A stretch of DNA of 41,817 nt. Source: Flavobacteriaceae bacterium. Its GTDB lineage: Bacteria; Bacteroidota; Bacteroidia; Flavobacteriales; Flavobacteriaceae. The DNA is taken from positions 1 to 41,817 of the forward strand of contig JAGXIE010000170.1 of the NCBI GenBank assembly GCA_024635765.1, read 5' to 3'. The notes under the pieces were generated by a model, which searched no databases, was not told where the DNA came from, and was given only the letters and a program-made list of their open reading frames with translations. Positions within the stretch are counted from its first letter, which is position 1. Every line of letters begins with the position of its first letter. Shown here piece by piece: positions 23,364 through 31,543 of the stretch. Position numbers and translations under genes: made by a program.

Positions 23364-24206
23364 TTAACTAGAGCATAAAAGTCTAATCTCGTTTAATATT
23401 TTTTCTTTTCTGATATCTGAAACTCCCAAATGATCTAAATAAAACACATCATTAATGAGTTGTCGGCAAATCACTACATCTCTACTTAATAAAAATTGTT
23501 TTTCCCTTTTGGTTAAAAGGGTCGAAACAGTGATTGGATATAAACCCAACATATCTATTCTATCTTTTAATCCTTGTTTTTTGGGGTGATCCCAACTCAA
23601 TAAATATAAGCCAGCACACTTTCCATATTTTAAGGCGTCTTCCGTAAATCGAGTATTGGTTACAAGCCAACCTTCTTTTAATTCTGAATCGTATTCGGTG
23701 AGGTTTTCCCAATTGGATTTAACATCATTATATCGAGAGTGTATATATAATGGGACTTTTACATTACAGTTAATGCCCTGTTCTGTATGAAATTTGCACT
23801 CAATGATATGCGTTTTTCCATTTTTTTTAGCCACTATGTCTATTTCGTGTTTTACACATGCACCGTGGATTATTTCTCCAACTGCGACTTGATATCCCGA
23901 ATAGTTTAAAACGGCAGCTACAAAACGTTCAAATGGATAGCCTGTAGGTCCCAGCTCATATATGGCCTTTTTAAGTTTGTATTTAGAAGCCAAATAGCTT
24001 TCTTTTTTTTTAAGCAACGAGAATGCTCTATTGTATATCTCTCTGGTAGAAATACCTTGATATAATTCATCTCTTACGATACCGATGATTTGTTCTACTA
24101 TGTCATTGTTTGCTCCGGTTCTGCTTAAAGATAATCGGAGTTTATTTAATGAAAATTTTGCTTTTTCACCTGAAGATTTAATGATATCGATTGTCTCTGT
24201 ATTCAT
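23364..24206 (-). CDS. ATP-cone domain fused to an Mrr-like PD-(D/E)XK nuclease
   Basis: This 280-residue protein has residues 1-90 as an ATP-cone (VDIIKSSGEKAKF-like opening, here TIDIIKSSGEKAKFSLNKLR), the nucleotide-sensing module of ribonucleotide reductases and NrdR. Residues 92-200 are a restriction-endonuclease-like domain: FERFVAAVLNYSGYQV, then D123 in HEIDIV and E136-x-K138 in HIIECKFH, forming the catalytic D...ExK. The C-terminal part (LLTKREKQFLLSRDV ... LGVSDIRKEKILNEI) looks like a helix-hairpin-helix. It is co-transcribed with a USP and an RNase. A nuclease gated by ATP or dATP is the simplest reading; the target (DNA or RNA) is unknown. Confidence 0.82.
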   Translation of the reverse strand: MNTETIDIIKSSGEKAKFSLNKLRLSLSRTGANNDIVEQIIGIVRDELYQGISTREIYNRAFSLLKKKESYLASKYKLKKAIYELGPTGYPFERFVAAVLNYSGYQVAVGEIIHGACVKHEIDIVAKKNGKTHIIECKFHTEQGINCNVKVPLYIHSRYNDVKSNWENLTEYDSELKEGWLVTNTRFTEDALKYGKCAGLYLLSWDHPKKQGLKDRIDMLGLYPITVSTLLTKREKQFLLSRDVVICRQLINDVFYLDHLGVSDIRKEKILNEIRLLCSS

Positions 24207-24601
24207 AAATTATTAAAAAATTCTCTAACCCATGACTTCATTTGGTTTTCAGTCATGCTATCTGCTTTTTTGGTACTTCTTATTCTTGGAAGAATACCTG
24301 GATTTATATGGCGTAGTTCTGTAATAAATTTTTCGCCTGTTTGTGCTGGCCCAAATATTACGATGTTATCAGCATCTTCAATTTTGGAGTTTATATTTTT
24401 GAAAAAGGCTTTGAGGTAATGTTTCTCTCTTTCAAGATTTTTTCTGTCTTTTACCACGTCTTTAGCTCCACTTTTCTGTACATTGTTATTTGTCTTAAAA
24501 TCCTCTATCTCAGATATGATGGTATCAACGGTTTCTATATTATTAATGCATGAAATAATATGTGCATTTTTCTTGTCTATCCATATTCCTTTATTTCTCA
24601 T
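24203..24601 (-). CDS. Small uncharacterised protein between USP and ATP-cone nuclease
   Basis: This is a 132-residue soluble protein. It begins MRNKGIWIDKKNAHIISC, has a charged linker (REKHYLKAFFKNIN) and a conserved-looking segment DNIVIFGPAQTGEKFITELR, ending KSWVREFFNN. The layout recalls, distantly, eRF1-like or host-attachment domains that sense or act on ribosomes, but I cannot assign it with confidence. It starts 11 nt after the USP stop and overlaps the nuclease start by 4 nt (ATGA), so it is translationally coupled to that gene. Confidence 0.6.
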   Translation of the reverse strand: MRNKGIWIDKKNAHIISCINNIETVDTIISEIEDFKTNNNVQKSGAKDVVKDRKNLEREKHYLKAFFKNINSKIEDADNIVIFGPAQTGEKFITELRHINPGILPRIRSTKKADSMTENQMKSWVREFFNNL

Positions 24602-24612
24602 TTTAAAATGTT

Positions 24613-25467
24613 TTAATTCCTTAAATCATGAAGTACTAAAATTGGTACTTTTGGATCATAGCTTATGCGCTTAACCAATGGTTGGGTAAGAATACTTCCA
24701 AATAGATAGTGCTTCTTGTTTATAAATGCAATCATGTTGCTTCCACGACTTTCTACAAAACACTTAACTCCCAGTGGTACATCCATATGACTTAATGTAT
24801 GGAATGCAAAATCAATATCTTCAAAATATTCTTCCAACAGTTTTTTATTGGCTATCTGACTAGCCGTTAACTTATCATCCTTATTGATATGCAATACTTT
24901 TACCGAGGCATTGCTTTTTTTCGCAATGTCTAATAAGAAATTTAGCTCTCGTCTTTTAAGGTGTGTTTTATAGCTCGTCGGAAATACAATTTCTTTTGGC
25001 ATTTTTAGTTCTGTAGATAAAGGGATCACAAATACTGGGCAATTTCGCACCTTTTCCATAACACTCAAGGATGTGCTGCCATATATTGCTTTTGTGGAAG
25101 CCGTTTCTCCTTTGGTACCCATTATTATGATTTCAATATCCTTTTGCTCAACACAATTTTTTATGGCTTCAACGATATTATTGAATGTTGAGATGGGATA
25201 ATATTTGTGTTTCGGGTTTTGATTCGAGTTTAATGTGATTGTATTCAATATCTCGCTTAAGCCACTTTCTGAATTGTTCTTTGCGGTTTCATAAAGCGCG
25301 CTACCAGGCTCCATATTTATTAGACTATCAATAATATTATCGGTAGCGGAATATACATTTAGAATGTAAAAATCACATATGTCATCTTTATAAAGCTCTT
25401 GTGCAAATCGAATGGCATGACGAGAGTTTTTTGAAAAATCTGTGGGCAATAAAAGTTTCTTTCTCAT
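24613..25467 (-). CDS. Universal stress protein, tandem-domain
   Basis: This is a 284-residue protein from the ATG at 25467. An in-frame start at 25491 adds eight residues not found in the USP pattern (RKKLLLPTDFSKNSRHAIRF is the usual opening). The ATP motif is GTKGETASTKAIYGSTS, matching G-x2-G-x9-GS. The second domain is degenerate and ends VPILVLHD. It is the most divergent of the six in this motif. It is first in an operon with the small unknown gene, the ATP-cone nuclease and the beta-CASP RNase. Its promoter has an FNR-like box. Confidence 0.92.
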   Translation of the reverse strand: MRKKLLLPTDFSKNSRHAIRFAQELYKDDICDFYILNVYSATDNIIDSLINMEPGSALYETAKNNSESGLSEILNTITLNSNQNPKHKYYPISTFNNIVEAIKNCVEQKDIEIIIMGTKGETASTKAIYGSTSLSVMEKVRNCPVFVIPLSTELKMPKEIVFPTSYKTHLKRRELNFLLDIAKKSNASVKVLHINKDDKLTASQIANKKLLEEYFEDIDFAFHTLSHMDVPLGVKCFVESRGSNMIAFINKKHYLFGSILTQPLVKRISYDPKVPILVLHDLRN

Positions 25468-25492
25468 GATGCTAACTTTAGGGACATACATT

Positions 25493-25536
25493 TAAAAACA
25501 CATCACTAACAGTCCCAACACAATGATAATTATCAG
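25493..25536 (-). promoter_or_regulatory. FNR-like box ahead of the USP-nuclease operon
   Basis: Box ATGAT-AATT-ATCAG (25523-25536). The -7 position at the standard 36-nt spacing reads TGTTTTTA on the minus strand, a weak match, so this is the least certain promoter of the set. It lies directly behind the stop codon of the preceding USP gene. Confidence 0.55.
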
Positions 25537-25537
25537 C

Positions 25538-26371
25538 TTACACTGGAATAACTAAAAAAGGGACGGTAGGATGATAGCCTAATTTTTCGATTACTGGTTC
25601 TTTGATGATATTTTCAATGATGCTATGTTTATAATTGACCATTGCAAGCACATCAATTTTTAAATCTTTTAAAAACATTTCGATCTCGTTTGCCTTTTTA
25701 TCATATTTTGGAAGCCAATGAAAGCTATGTTCATAATCGCTCAAATACTCGCCGAGCATTGTCATGTTGTATTCTTGAATATCACTTAATTTTTTTTCAA
25801 CATTAATGTGAACTATTCTAATTTTTGAGTTGAAGAGACTCGCCAAATCTTTTAAGGGTTGTAATTCCTTATTGTCATAAAAGCGATTATAATCTGTGGG
25901 GAATGCAATTTGTTTGGGTTTAACAAATTCAAATTCATCAGGTATTGTTAAGATGGGACAGAGTTTTAAATATTTTATAATTTTAACTGTGTTGCTCCCA
26001 AAGAAAAATTTGTCTAGACCTGTAGCACCTTTAGTTCCCATAACCACTAAATCTATAAGATGCTCTTTTATCGCTTTTTCAATGGTTATCAATAAAGGTT
26101 CTTCACTTGAGATAGTTTGAAAGTCATGGTTGGCATTCGCATTTGCGGTATCTATCTGAAGCTTTAATTCGACCAATTCTCTTTCTGATTCTTCATTTAT
26201 TTTATCGATGTAGTGCGTTGTAATATAAGTCCTAGAAATATGATTATCGATATGGGTGGAATGCAAAAAGTAAAAAGTGCAGAATTCATCTGCATATAAT
26301 TTCAATGCATATACCATCGCACTCCAGGCATTATCTGAAAAGTCTGTTGGAATTAATATTGCTCGTTTCAT
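25538..26371 (-). CDS. Universal stress protein, tandem-domain
   Basis: This is a 277-residue protein. N-terminal domain: RAILIPTDFSDNAWSAMVYAL with the ATP motif GTKGATGLDKFFFGSNT. The C-terminal domain lacks the motif and ends VPFLVIPV. It is the third gene of a three-USP operon; its ATG overlaps the stop of the preceding USP (TAATG), ensuring coupled synthesis. It is related to its neighbours but clearly diverged from them, so the cluster arose by old duplication. Confidence 0.93.
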   Translation of the reverse strand: MKRAILIPTDFSDNAWSAMVYALKLYADEFCTFYFLHSTHIDNHISRTYITTHYIDKINEESERELVELKLQIDTANANANHDFQTISSEEPLLITIEKAIKEHLIDLVVMGTKGATGLDKFFFGSNTVKIIKYLKLCPILTIPDEFEFVKPKQIAFPTDYNRFYDNKELQPLKDLASLFNSKIRIVHINVEKKLSDIQEYNMTMLGEYLSDYEHSFHWLPKYDKKANEIEMFLKDLKIDVLAMVNYKHSIIENIIKEPVIEKLGYHPTVPFLVIPV

Positions 26372-27231
26372 TATTTGCTTTTTGGTACTTGAACTTCAGA
26401 TTGAATGACTAAAAATGGCACTTTTAAGTGAAAGCCAATTTGATTTAATGTAGATTTAAAAAACAGATTCTCAAAAAACGAATGCTTGTTGTTAATCATG
26501 ATTAACAAATTAATTTTACTCTTTATTTGGAAGTCGTTAATCGCAGTGGTTATATTTTGATCTTTTATATCATGAAAGAGATAAGAAACCTTTTTCATTT
26601 TGCTTTTAAGAACTTCCTTATTTTTTTCTTGGCTTTCGGATAGCTCCTTATCTACAAAAACGTGCATAATGTTAACTCTCGACTTGTGTTTTTTAGCAAT
26701 GTCGATGATTGGTTTTATATGGTTATTTTGATAATTAATTTCATAGTCGGTAGGAAACAATATTTCTTGAGGAGGTTCAAATGCAAAATCATTTGGGATC
26801 GCTAAAACTGGACACTTTACATTTTTAAATATCTGAACGGTATTAGAACCAAGCAATACTTCGATGGCTCCAGTGGCACCTTTGGTTCCCATAATCACAT
26901 AATCTATATCTTTTTCCTTAATGATTTCCTTTATTTCCGGAACAAGCATATTGAACTCAGAAATTGTTTCAAAAGTGTGATTTTCATTATTAAATTCACT
27001 GATGATTTTGGTTTTAAATTCATTTAGCCTTTTTATGGATGTTTCTCTCATAGCATCAGCTAATCCGTATTGAGAAGAAATGAACATAGTTTGTTCATAA
27101 TGATGGATAATAGGTGTATACGTGTTTAAAAGATAAAAAGTGACTACTTCATCCTTAAATAGTTGCACGGCATATGTAATGGCATTCCAAGAATTATCTG
27201 AAAAATCGGTAGGTAGGATTATTTTTTTCAT
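26371..27231 (-). CDS. Universal stress protein, tandem-domain
   Basis: This is a 286-residue protein from the ATG at 27231 (KKIILPTDFSDNSWNAITYAV); a start at 27255 would overlap the previous gene and add a non-conserved octapeptide. The ATP motif is GTKGATGAIEVLLGSNT. The second domain ends VPFLVIQ, followed by a short polar tail. Middle gene of the three-USP operon that begins at 28102. Confidence 0.92.
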   Translation of the reverse strand: MKKIILPTDFSDNSWNAITYAVQLFKDEVVTFYLLNTYTPIIHHYEQTMFISSQYGLADAMRETSIKRLNEFKTKIISEFNNENHTFETISEFNMLVPEIKEIIKEKDIDYVIMGTKGATGAIEVLLGSNTVQIFKNVKCPVLAIPNDFAFEPPQEILFPTDYEINYQNNHIKPIIDIAKKHKSRVNIMHVFVDKELSESQEKNKEVLKSKMKKVSYLFHDIKDQNITTAINDFQIKSKINLLIMINNKHSFFENLFFKSTLNQIGFHLKVPFLVIQSEVQVPKSK

Positions 27232-27247
27232 AACGTATGTTTTAATG

Positions 27248-28102
27248 TTATACAAGGTCCCGTTTTATATTTTGCATAGCCAAAAAGGGAATTTTCAACT
27301 CGAGGCTCAATTTGTCAATATTAGATTGATATAAAATATCTTCTAAAAACGAACGTCGCGTATTTACCATAACCAACATATCTATCGGGTGCTCATCCAA
27401 ATAGTTGTGGATAGCCTCTATGACATTTTTATTATTGATAATTTTAAAATTGATTTCGTTCTTGCATAACGCCTCCTTCATAAAGGCCTGATTATCCTTT
27501 TGTCTCATGGAAAGTTTATTGCTTATTGAGACATACATTACATCTATGATTGCTCTGTAAGGAGAGACCATATCGCAAAACAATTTTAGCTCTCTTCTTT
27601 TATATGGTATTAAGTAGTTTGTGGGAAACAGTATTTGTTTAGGTGATATGTATGAATAGTTTTCTGGAACTGCCAATACAGGACATTGTACATACTTCAA
27701 TATTTGCAGTGTTTGGCTACCAAAAGTTAATTTTCTGTCATTTGTTTTTCCACGGGTTCCCATCACAATTATGTCAATGTTCTTTTCGACCACGATAGTA
27801 TCGGCCTCTTCAATCAGTATGTTGTTTGATGAGATACACTCGTATTGATGTCTCGGGTTCGGGGATATTTTTTTAATTTCCTTTAATGTAGACTTTAGTT
27901 GTTCATCACATTTTTCACTTACGATTTTTGTGATTTCTGAAAGTGGTTCACTATTGAGCAGATCGTCATCTGCATATATCTCATCTTGATATGCGTGCAT
28001 AATATAAAAGACACTTTTTTCATACTTAAACAATTCAAGCGAATATCTTATCGCATTCATTGCGTTTTCCGAAAAATCCGTTGGAATTAATATATTTCTC
28101 AT
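27248..28102 (-). CDS. Universal stress protein, tandem-domain
   Basis: This is a 284-residue protein from the ATG at 28102 (RNILIPTDFSENAMNAIRYSL). The longer frame to 28123 begins only 2 nt from the -7 element and is rejected. The ATP motif is GTRGKTNDRKLTFGSQT, a divergent form that keeps the required glycines and Ser. The C-terminal domain ends IPFLAMQN. First gene of a three-USP operon (28102 to 25538) under its own FNR-like box. Confidence 0.92.
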   Translation of the reverse strand: MRNILIPTDFSENAMNAIRYSLELFKYEKSVFYIMHAYQDEIYADDDLLNSEPLSEITKIVSEKCDEQLKSTLKEIKKISPNPRHQYECISSNNILIEEADTIVVEKNIDIIVMGTRGKTNDRKLTFGSQTLQILKYVQCPVLAVPENYSYISPKQILFPTNYLIPYKRRELKLFCDMVSPYRAIIDVMYVSISNKLSMRQKDNQAFMKEALCKNEINFKIINNKNVIEAIHNYLDEHPIDMLVMVNTRRSFLEDILYQSNIDKLSLELKIPFLAMQNIKRDLV

Positions 28103-28124
28103 CGCGAATCTATTTTTTGACACT

Positions 28125-28168
28125 TAAAATTAAATAGAACGAGAATAAAAAACTATGATAAATATCAG
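28125..28168 (-). promoter_or_regulatory. FNR-like box and promoter of the three-USP operon
   Basis: Box ATGAT-AAAT-ATCAG (28155-28168). Minus-strand -7 element TAATTTTA (28132-28125) begins 36 nt from the distal edge of the box. Confidence 0.7.
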
Positions 28169-28201
28169 CCGATAAGGTAATTTAAAATGCGTTTTATGCT
28201 T

Positions 28202-29041
28202 TTAATGAAGGACTAAAAAGGGCACATCTGTATGATAACTTATATTTTCAATTTTTGAATGAAACAAAATTTGTTGGAAATAATTAAGGTTTTTGGCAAC
28301 CATCGTGATCATGTCAATATCTCGGCTTTCTACAAAACACTGTATGGCATCTTCCACTTTTTTATTAGTCAAAAAATGAAAGCTGTTTTCAAAATTGTTA
28401 AAGTAATCTTCTAAAAGCTCTTTGTTTTTCTTTTGATCATTATTTAGTACAGAATCCTTCTTGCCAATATGCAATATGCGCAATGCAGCATCATTGCTTT
28501 CTATGATGTCTGATATTGGTTGTAGATGGTTCATGTTGTATAATAAAGAAAAATCTGTAGGAAATGCAATCTCTTTAAGTCTTTTGAATTTGGCATTCTC
28601 TGGTATCACGAGGGTCGTGCAATGCACTTTGGTAATGACATCACCTGTGTTGCTACCAATAATGATTTTTTTCAATCCGGAAGCACCTTTGGTACCCATA
28701 AAAATCATATCGATATTTTTCTCTTTAACGTTTTGCCTGATCGATTCGATAAGAAAATTGTAGTCTGTGAGTGAATAAAATTTATGATTTTTGTTATTGG
28801 GAAATTTAGTAGAAATGTGTTTTAATAATTCTTTAAGTTTTATTTTGGCAGGCTTAGTATAAATGTCTTCTAACGTATCCTTAGTTAATATATATGGAGA
28901 ATCATTGCTGGCTATAGTGTTTAATTTAATGACATGTAATAAGTAAAAATTACACGGTGTTTCTTCATAAAAAGCAAGCGCATATTCAATGGCGTTCATT
29001 GAGTTTTCAGAAAAATCTGTCGGCAGTAATACGTTTTTCAT
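28202..29041 (-). CDS. Universal stress protein, tandem-domain
   Basis: This is a 279-residue protein. It opens KNVLLPTDFSENSMNAIEYAL, with the ATP motif GTKGASGLKKIIIGSNT in the first domain and a degenerate second domain ending VPFLVLH. It is separated from the three-USP operon by about 80 bp containing that operon's promoter, and it has its own canonical FNR-like promoter. It lies next to the regulatory pair. Confidence 0.93.
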   Translation of the reverse strand: MKNVLLPTDFSENSMNAIEYALAFYEETPCNFYLLHVIKLNTIASNDSPYILTKDTLEDIYTKPAKIKLKELLKHISTKFPNNKNHKFYSLTDYNFLIESIRQNVKEKNIDMIFMGTKGASGLKKIIIGSNTGDVITKVHCTTLVIPENAKFKRLKEIAFPTDFSLLYNMNHLQPISDIIESNDAALRILHIGKKDSVLNNDQKKNKELLEDYFNNFENSFHFLTNKKVEDAIQCFVESRDIDMITMVAKNLNYFQQILFHSKIENISYHTDVPFLVLH

Positions 29042-29060
29042 TTGTTAAAACTTATTCTAA

Positions 29061-29104
29061 CAAATTTATATGCATGGAGCCTGTTAAAAAATGATATTAA
29101 TCAT
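29061..29104 (-). promoter_or_regulatory. FNR-like box and promoter of the USP gene at 28202
   Basis: Box ATGAT-ATTA-ATCAT (29091-29104) is a perfect dyad. The -7 element TAAATTTG (29068-29061, minus) matches TAnnTTTG exactly, at the 36-nt spacing. Confidence 0.82.
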
Positions 29105-29122
29105 GTTTATGTTGGAGAGTTA

Positions 29123-30178
29123 TTATGAGATGTTTTTGAGTTTCTCAAAATCTAAAATTTTAATGTTTCTACCTTCTATTTCTATCATACCCTCTTTTTT
29201 AAAAAAAGAGAGCGTTCTAATTAAGGTTTCTGTAGCAATTCCAGCAACACTGGCTAAATCATTTCTGGAAATTTTTATTGGATCATTGGGGTTTCTATTT
29301 AATTTTTCCGCAAATTTAAGAATGGTAGTTGCAGTTTTTTTATTCACAGAACTGTATGCCATTTGAAGTAACTGATCTTTAGTTCCTGACAGATCTTCTG
29401 ATAACAACTGTATTAATTCGAGTGCAACCTGATGATTGCTAGTGAGAACATCTTTTAAAGTGTTTTTACTGACACCTACTAATTCGGAATCTTTAATTGC
29501 AGTAGCTGTTTCTTCATAAGGTGTATTATCAGTAAAAGACGTATAGCCAAATAAGTCATCTTCTTTGTGAAGAGCTGTTGTCAGTTCCTTACCTTGTTCA
29601 TCTAATTTATGGCATTTTATTAAGCCTTTATTTATAAGGTAAATACTGTTGGAATTGTGACCTTCTTCATAGACGTGCTCACCTTCTGACAGTACAATTT
29701 TGTCACCATTATCGTCAAAAAAGTTTTTGAGGTCATTGAGAGTTCTTATAGGATTCTCCTCAGTGACATTTTGAATTGGAGTCTCTATTTCTCTAATATC
29801 CTTTAAAATTGCAACTTTTGCCAATCGACTTTCAATAGCACTTGTGAGTTCTTCTTCACTAAATGGCTTTGTTATATAATCATCGGCTCCTAAATTCATT
29901 CCTTTTCTAACATCTCGTCGTTCAGTTTTTGCAGATAGATATATAAAAGGAATTTGTTTAGTGTCCTCGTTTATAGATAGTGATTCCAGTACGCCATAAC
30001 CATCCAGTTCTGGCATCATGATATCACAAACGATAAGGTTCGGTAATTCTGTACGCGCTTTTTGTATGCCGATTTTACCATTTGCAGCAGTGAGTACATT
30101 ATATCCTGATAGTTCTAAAATTTCTGCGGTATTCTCTCTTAATACAGCATCATCTTCTATTAAAAGTATCTTTTTCAT
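29123..30178 (-). CDS. Response regulator fused to a Crp/Fnr-type transcription factor
   Basis: This is a 351-residue protein. Residues 1-125 are a receiver domain with the phosphoacceptor D52 (CDIMMPELDG), the acidic pair D9/D10 and the Lys in YITKPF. About 145-260 is a cyclic-nucleotide-binding-like fold (GEHVYEEGHNSNSIYLINKGLIK), and 270-351 is an HTH_Crp winged helix with ISRNDLASVAGIATETLIR. The recognition helix aligns with FNR (VETISR) as TETLIR, keeping the Glu and Arg that read the G and A of GAT half-sites but replacing Ser by Ile. No cluster of cysteines is present, so unlike FNR it should not hold an Fe-S cluster; the signal would come from the partner kinase, 4-nt overlapping upstream. 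Best candidate regulator of the boxes in this window. Confidence 0.93.
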   Translation of the reverse strand: MKKILLIEDDAVLRENTAEILELSGYNVLTAANGKIGIQKARTELPNLIVCDIMMPELDGYGVLESLSINEDTKQIPFIYLSAKTERRDVRKGMNLGADDYITKPFSEEELTSAIESRLAKVAILKDIREIETPIQNVTEENPIRTLNDLKNFFDDNGDKIVLSEGEHVYEEGHNSNSIYLINKGLIKCHKLDEQGKELTTALHKEDDLFGYTSFTDNTPYEETATAIKDSELVGVSKNTLKDVLTSNHQVALELIQLLSEDLSGTKDQLLQMAYSSVNKKTATTILKFAEKLNRNPNDPIKISRNDLASVAGIATETLIRTLSFFKKEGMIEIEGRNIKILDFEKLKNIS

Positions 30179-31419
30179 ATTATGTTCTGGTTTGGTAATG
30201 TAACGGTGAAAAGACTTCCTTTATGCACTTCGCTGGTAAACTCAATGTGACCACCTAAATTTTCTATATGACTTTTTGCAATGTTGAGACCAATACCTGT
30301 TCCTTGAATATTTAGTGCATTTTCTGCTCTAAAATAGCGATTGAAAATATTCTTCTCTTCAGATTTTGGAATTCCAATACCGTTATCTTTTATTTTAAAT
30401 GACGTGTTGATCTCATCTTGTTCTATTTTAATATCAATCGTAGTATTTTCAGGAGAATATTTTATTGCATTATGTACTATATTAGATAAGGCCAATTCTA
30501 AAATTTTTTCGTCCTGATAGAGTGATAAGTCGTCTATGTTTTCTGGGTAATTGATCTTTTGGCCATCTTTTAGAAGCATGTTTGAATTATAAATGACCTC
30601 ATTTAGTATTTTGCTTAATTTGAATGATTTAAAACTATAATTGATCTTTCCTGTTTCTAGTTTTTCAACAGACAAGAAATCGTTCAATATATTGTTGAGG
30701 TAGTGGATTTTACTGGTTATTGTATTGATATGCTTATCTCTTTTTTCTTGTTCTTCAGCTAATTTATATTTACTTAGTAATATCGTTGAAGTTAAAATGC
30801 CACTCAAGGGTGTTTTGAATTCATGAGAAACTAAAGACAAAAATTTGGTTTTGAGCTCGTTGAGTTCTTTCTCCTTTTTTAGAGCAATTCGAGTTTCTTC
30901 CTCAGCTTCAATTCTCCGCTTATTTTCATTGTCAAGCTCTTGGTTTGTATGTTTCAGTTTATCGACGATGAGATTAAGTTTTTCTGTACGCTCTTTTACT
31001 TTTTTTTCTAATTTCGAATTAAGTTCAATAATCTGTTTCTCTTGCTCTTTCCTGAAAGTAATGTCTATAACTAAAGCCATCACAAACGTTTTTCCATAGA
31101 CAACAAAAGGATTCAAGCCTGCTTCGACTGGAAAAACAGTGCCATTTTTGTGTAAGCCAAAAACATCACGACCCTTCCCCATAGTTCTACGGTCATGTTT
31201 CTGTATAAATTCATTGAAATGTGCACTATGTCTGGCATGATATTTATTAGGAATCAAGGTGTCAAGAGGTTGACCTAAAAGTTCTTGTCGGGAGTAGCCA
31301 AAAACGACTTCAGCTGACTCATTTATCTCCATAATATTTTGATGTTCATCAACAATAATGACACTTTCTGATACAGACCCTAAAAGGATATTAAATATTT
31401 CTTGATCTTGTTTAAACAT
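30175..31419 (-). CDS. Cytoplasmic PAS-domain histidine kinase
   Basis: This is a 414-residue protein from the ATG at 31419; an in-frame TTG at 31431 is the alternative. It has no membrane segment. The PAS domain (about 8-125) contains LIPNKYHARHSAHF and RTMGKGRDVFG. These align with FixL around its haem-ligand His (here H64) and a distal-pocket Arg (R84), although many non-haem PAS domains share the same pattern. A coiled coil follows (130-190), then the H-box SHEFKTPL (phospho-His about 199), N-box NIVHNAIKYSPE, G1 DNGIGIP and G2 GTGIGL. It overlaps the response regulator by 4 nt (ATGA), so it is very probably its cognate sensor. Confidence 0.92.
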   Translation of the reverse strand: MFKQDQEIFNILLGSVSESVIIVDEHQNIMEINESAEVVFGYSRQELLGQPLDTLIPNKYHARHSAHFNEFIQKHDRRTMGKGRDVFGLHKNGTVFPVEAGLNPFVVYGKTFVMALVIDITFRKEQEKQIIELNSKLEKKVKERTEKLNLIVDKLKHTNQELDNENKRRIEAEEETRIALKKEKELNELKTKFLSLVSHEFKTPLSGILTSTILLSKYKLAEEQEKRDKHINTITSKIHYLNNILNDFLSVEKLETGKINYSFKSFKLSKILNEVIYNSNMLLKDGQKINYPENIDDLSLYQDEKILELALSNIVHNAIKYSPENTTIDIKIEQDEINTSFKIKDNGIGIPKSEEKNIFNRYFRAENALNIQGTGIGLNIAKSHIENLGGHIEFTSEVHKGSLFTVTLPNQNII

Positions 31420-31481
31420 AGGAATCGCCAAATAAAGTAAGGCCTTAAAAGTACAAAAAAAAGGATGTTTGTCTGTTAATC

Positions 31482-31525
31482 CTGACTTATATCATAAAAA
31501 TTTAAACTAAAAAACTTTAGCTTTG
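31482..31525 (+). promoter_or_regulatory. FNR-like box and promoter of the export operon
   Basis: Box CTGAC-TTAT-ATCAT (31482-31495), one arm imperfect. The -7 element TAGCTTTG (31518-31525) starts 36 nt from the left edge. Faces the TerB-like/HlyD/FtsX/ABC operon. On the opposite strand the spacing to the kinase gene's TACTTTTA does not fit. Confidence 0.7.
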
Positions 31526-31543
31526 GGTAAAACTCAATTTATA

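Noticed and set aside
26480-26520. AATCATGATT palindrome inside a USP gene as a further FNR-like box
   Set aside because: It is within coding sequence, lacks the N4 spacing and has no -7 element at the right distance.
31446-31495. Autoregulation of the kinase-regulator operon through the box at 31482
   Set aside because: On the minus strand the nearest -7-like element (TACTTTTA) is off the regulon spacing by 6 bp, while the plus-strand element fits exactly.
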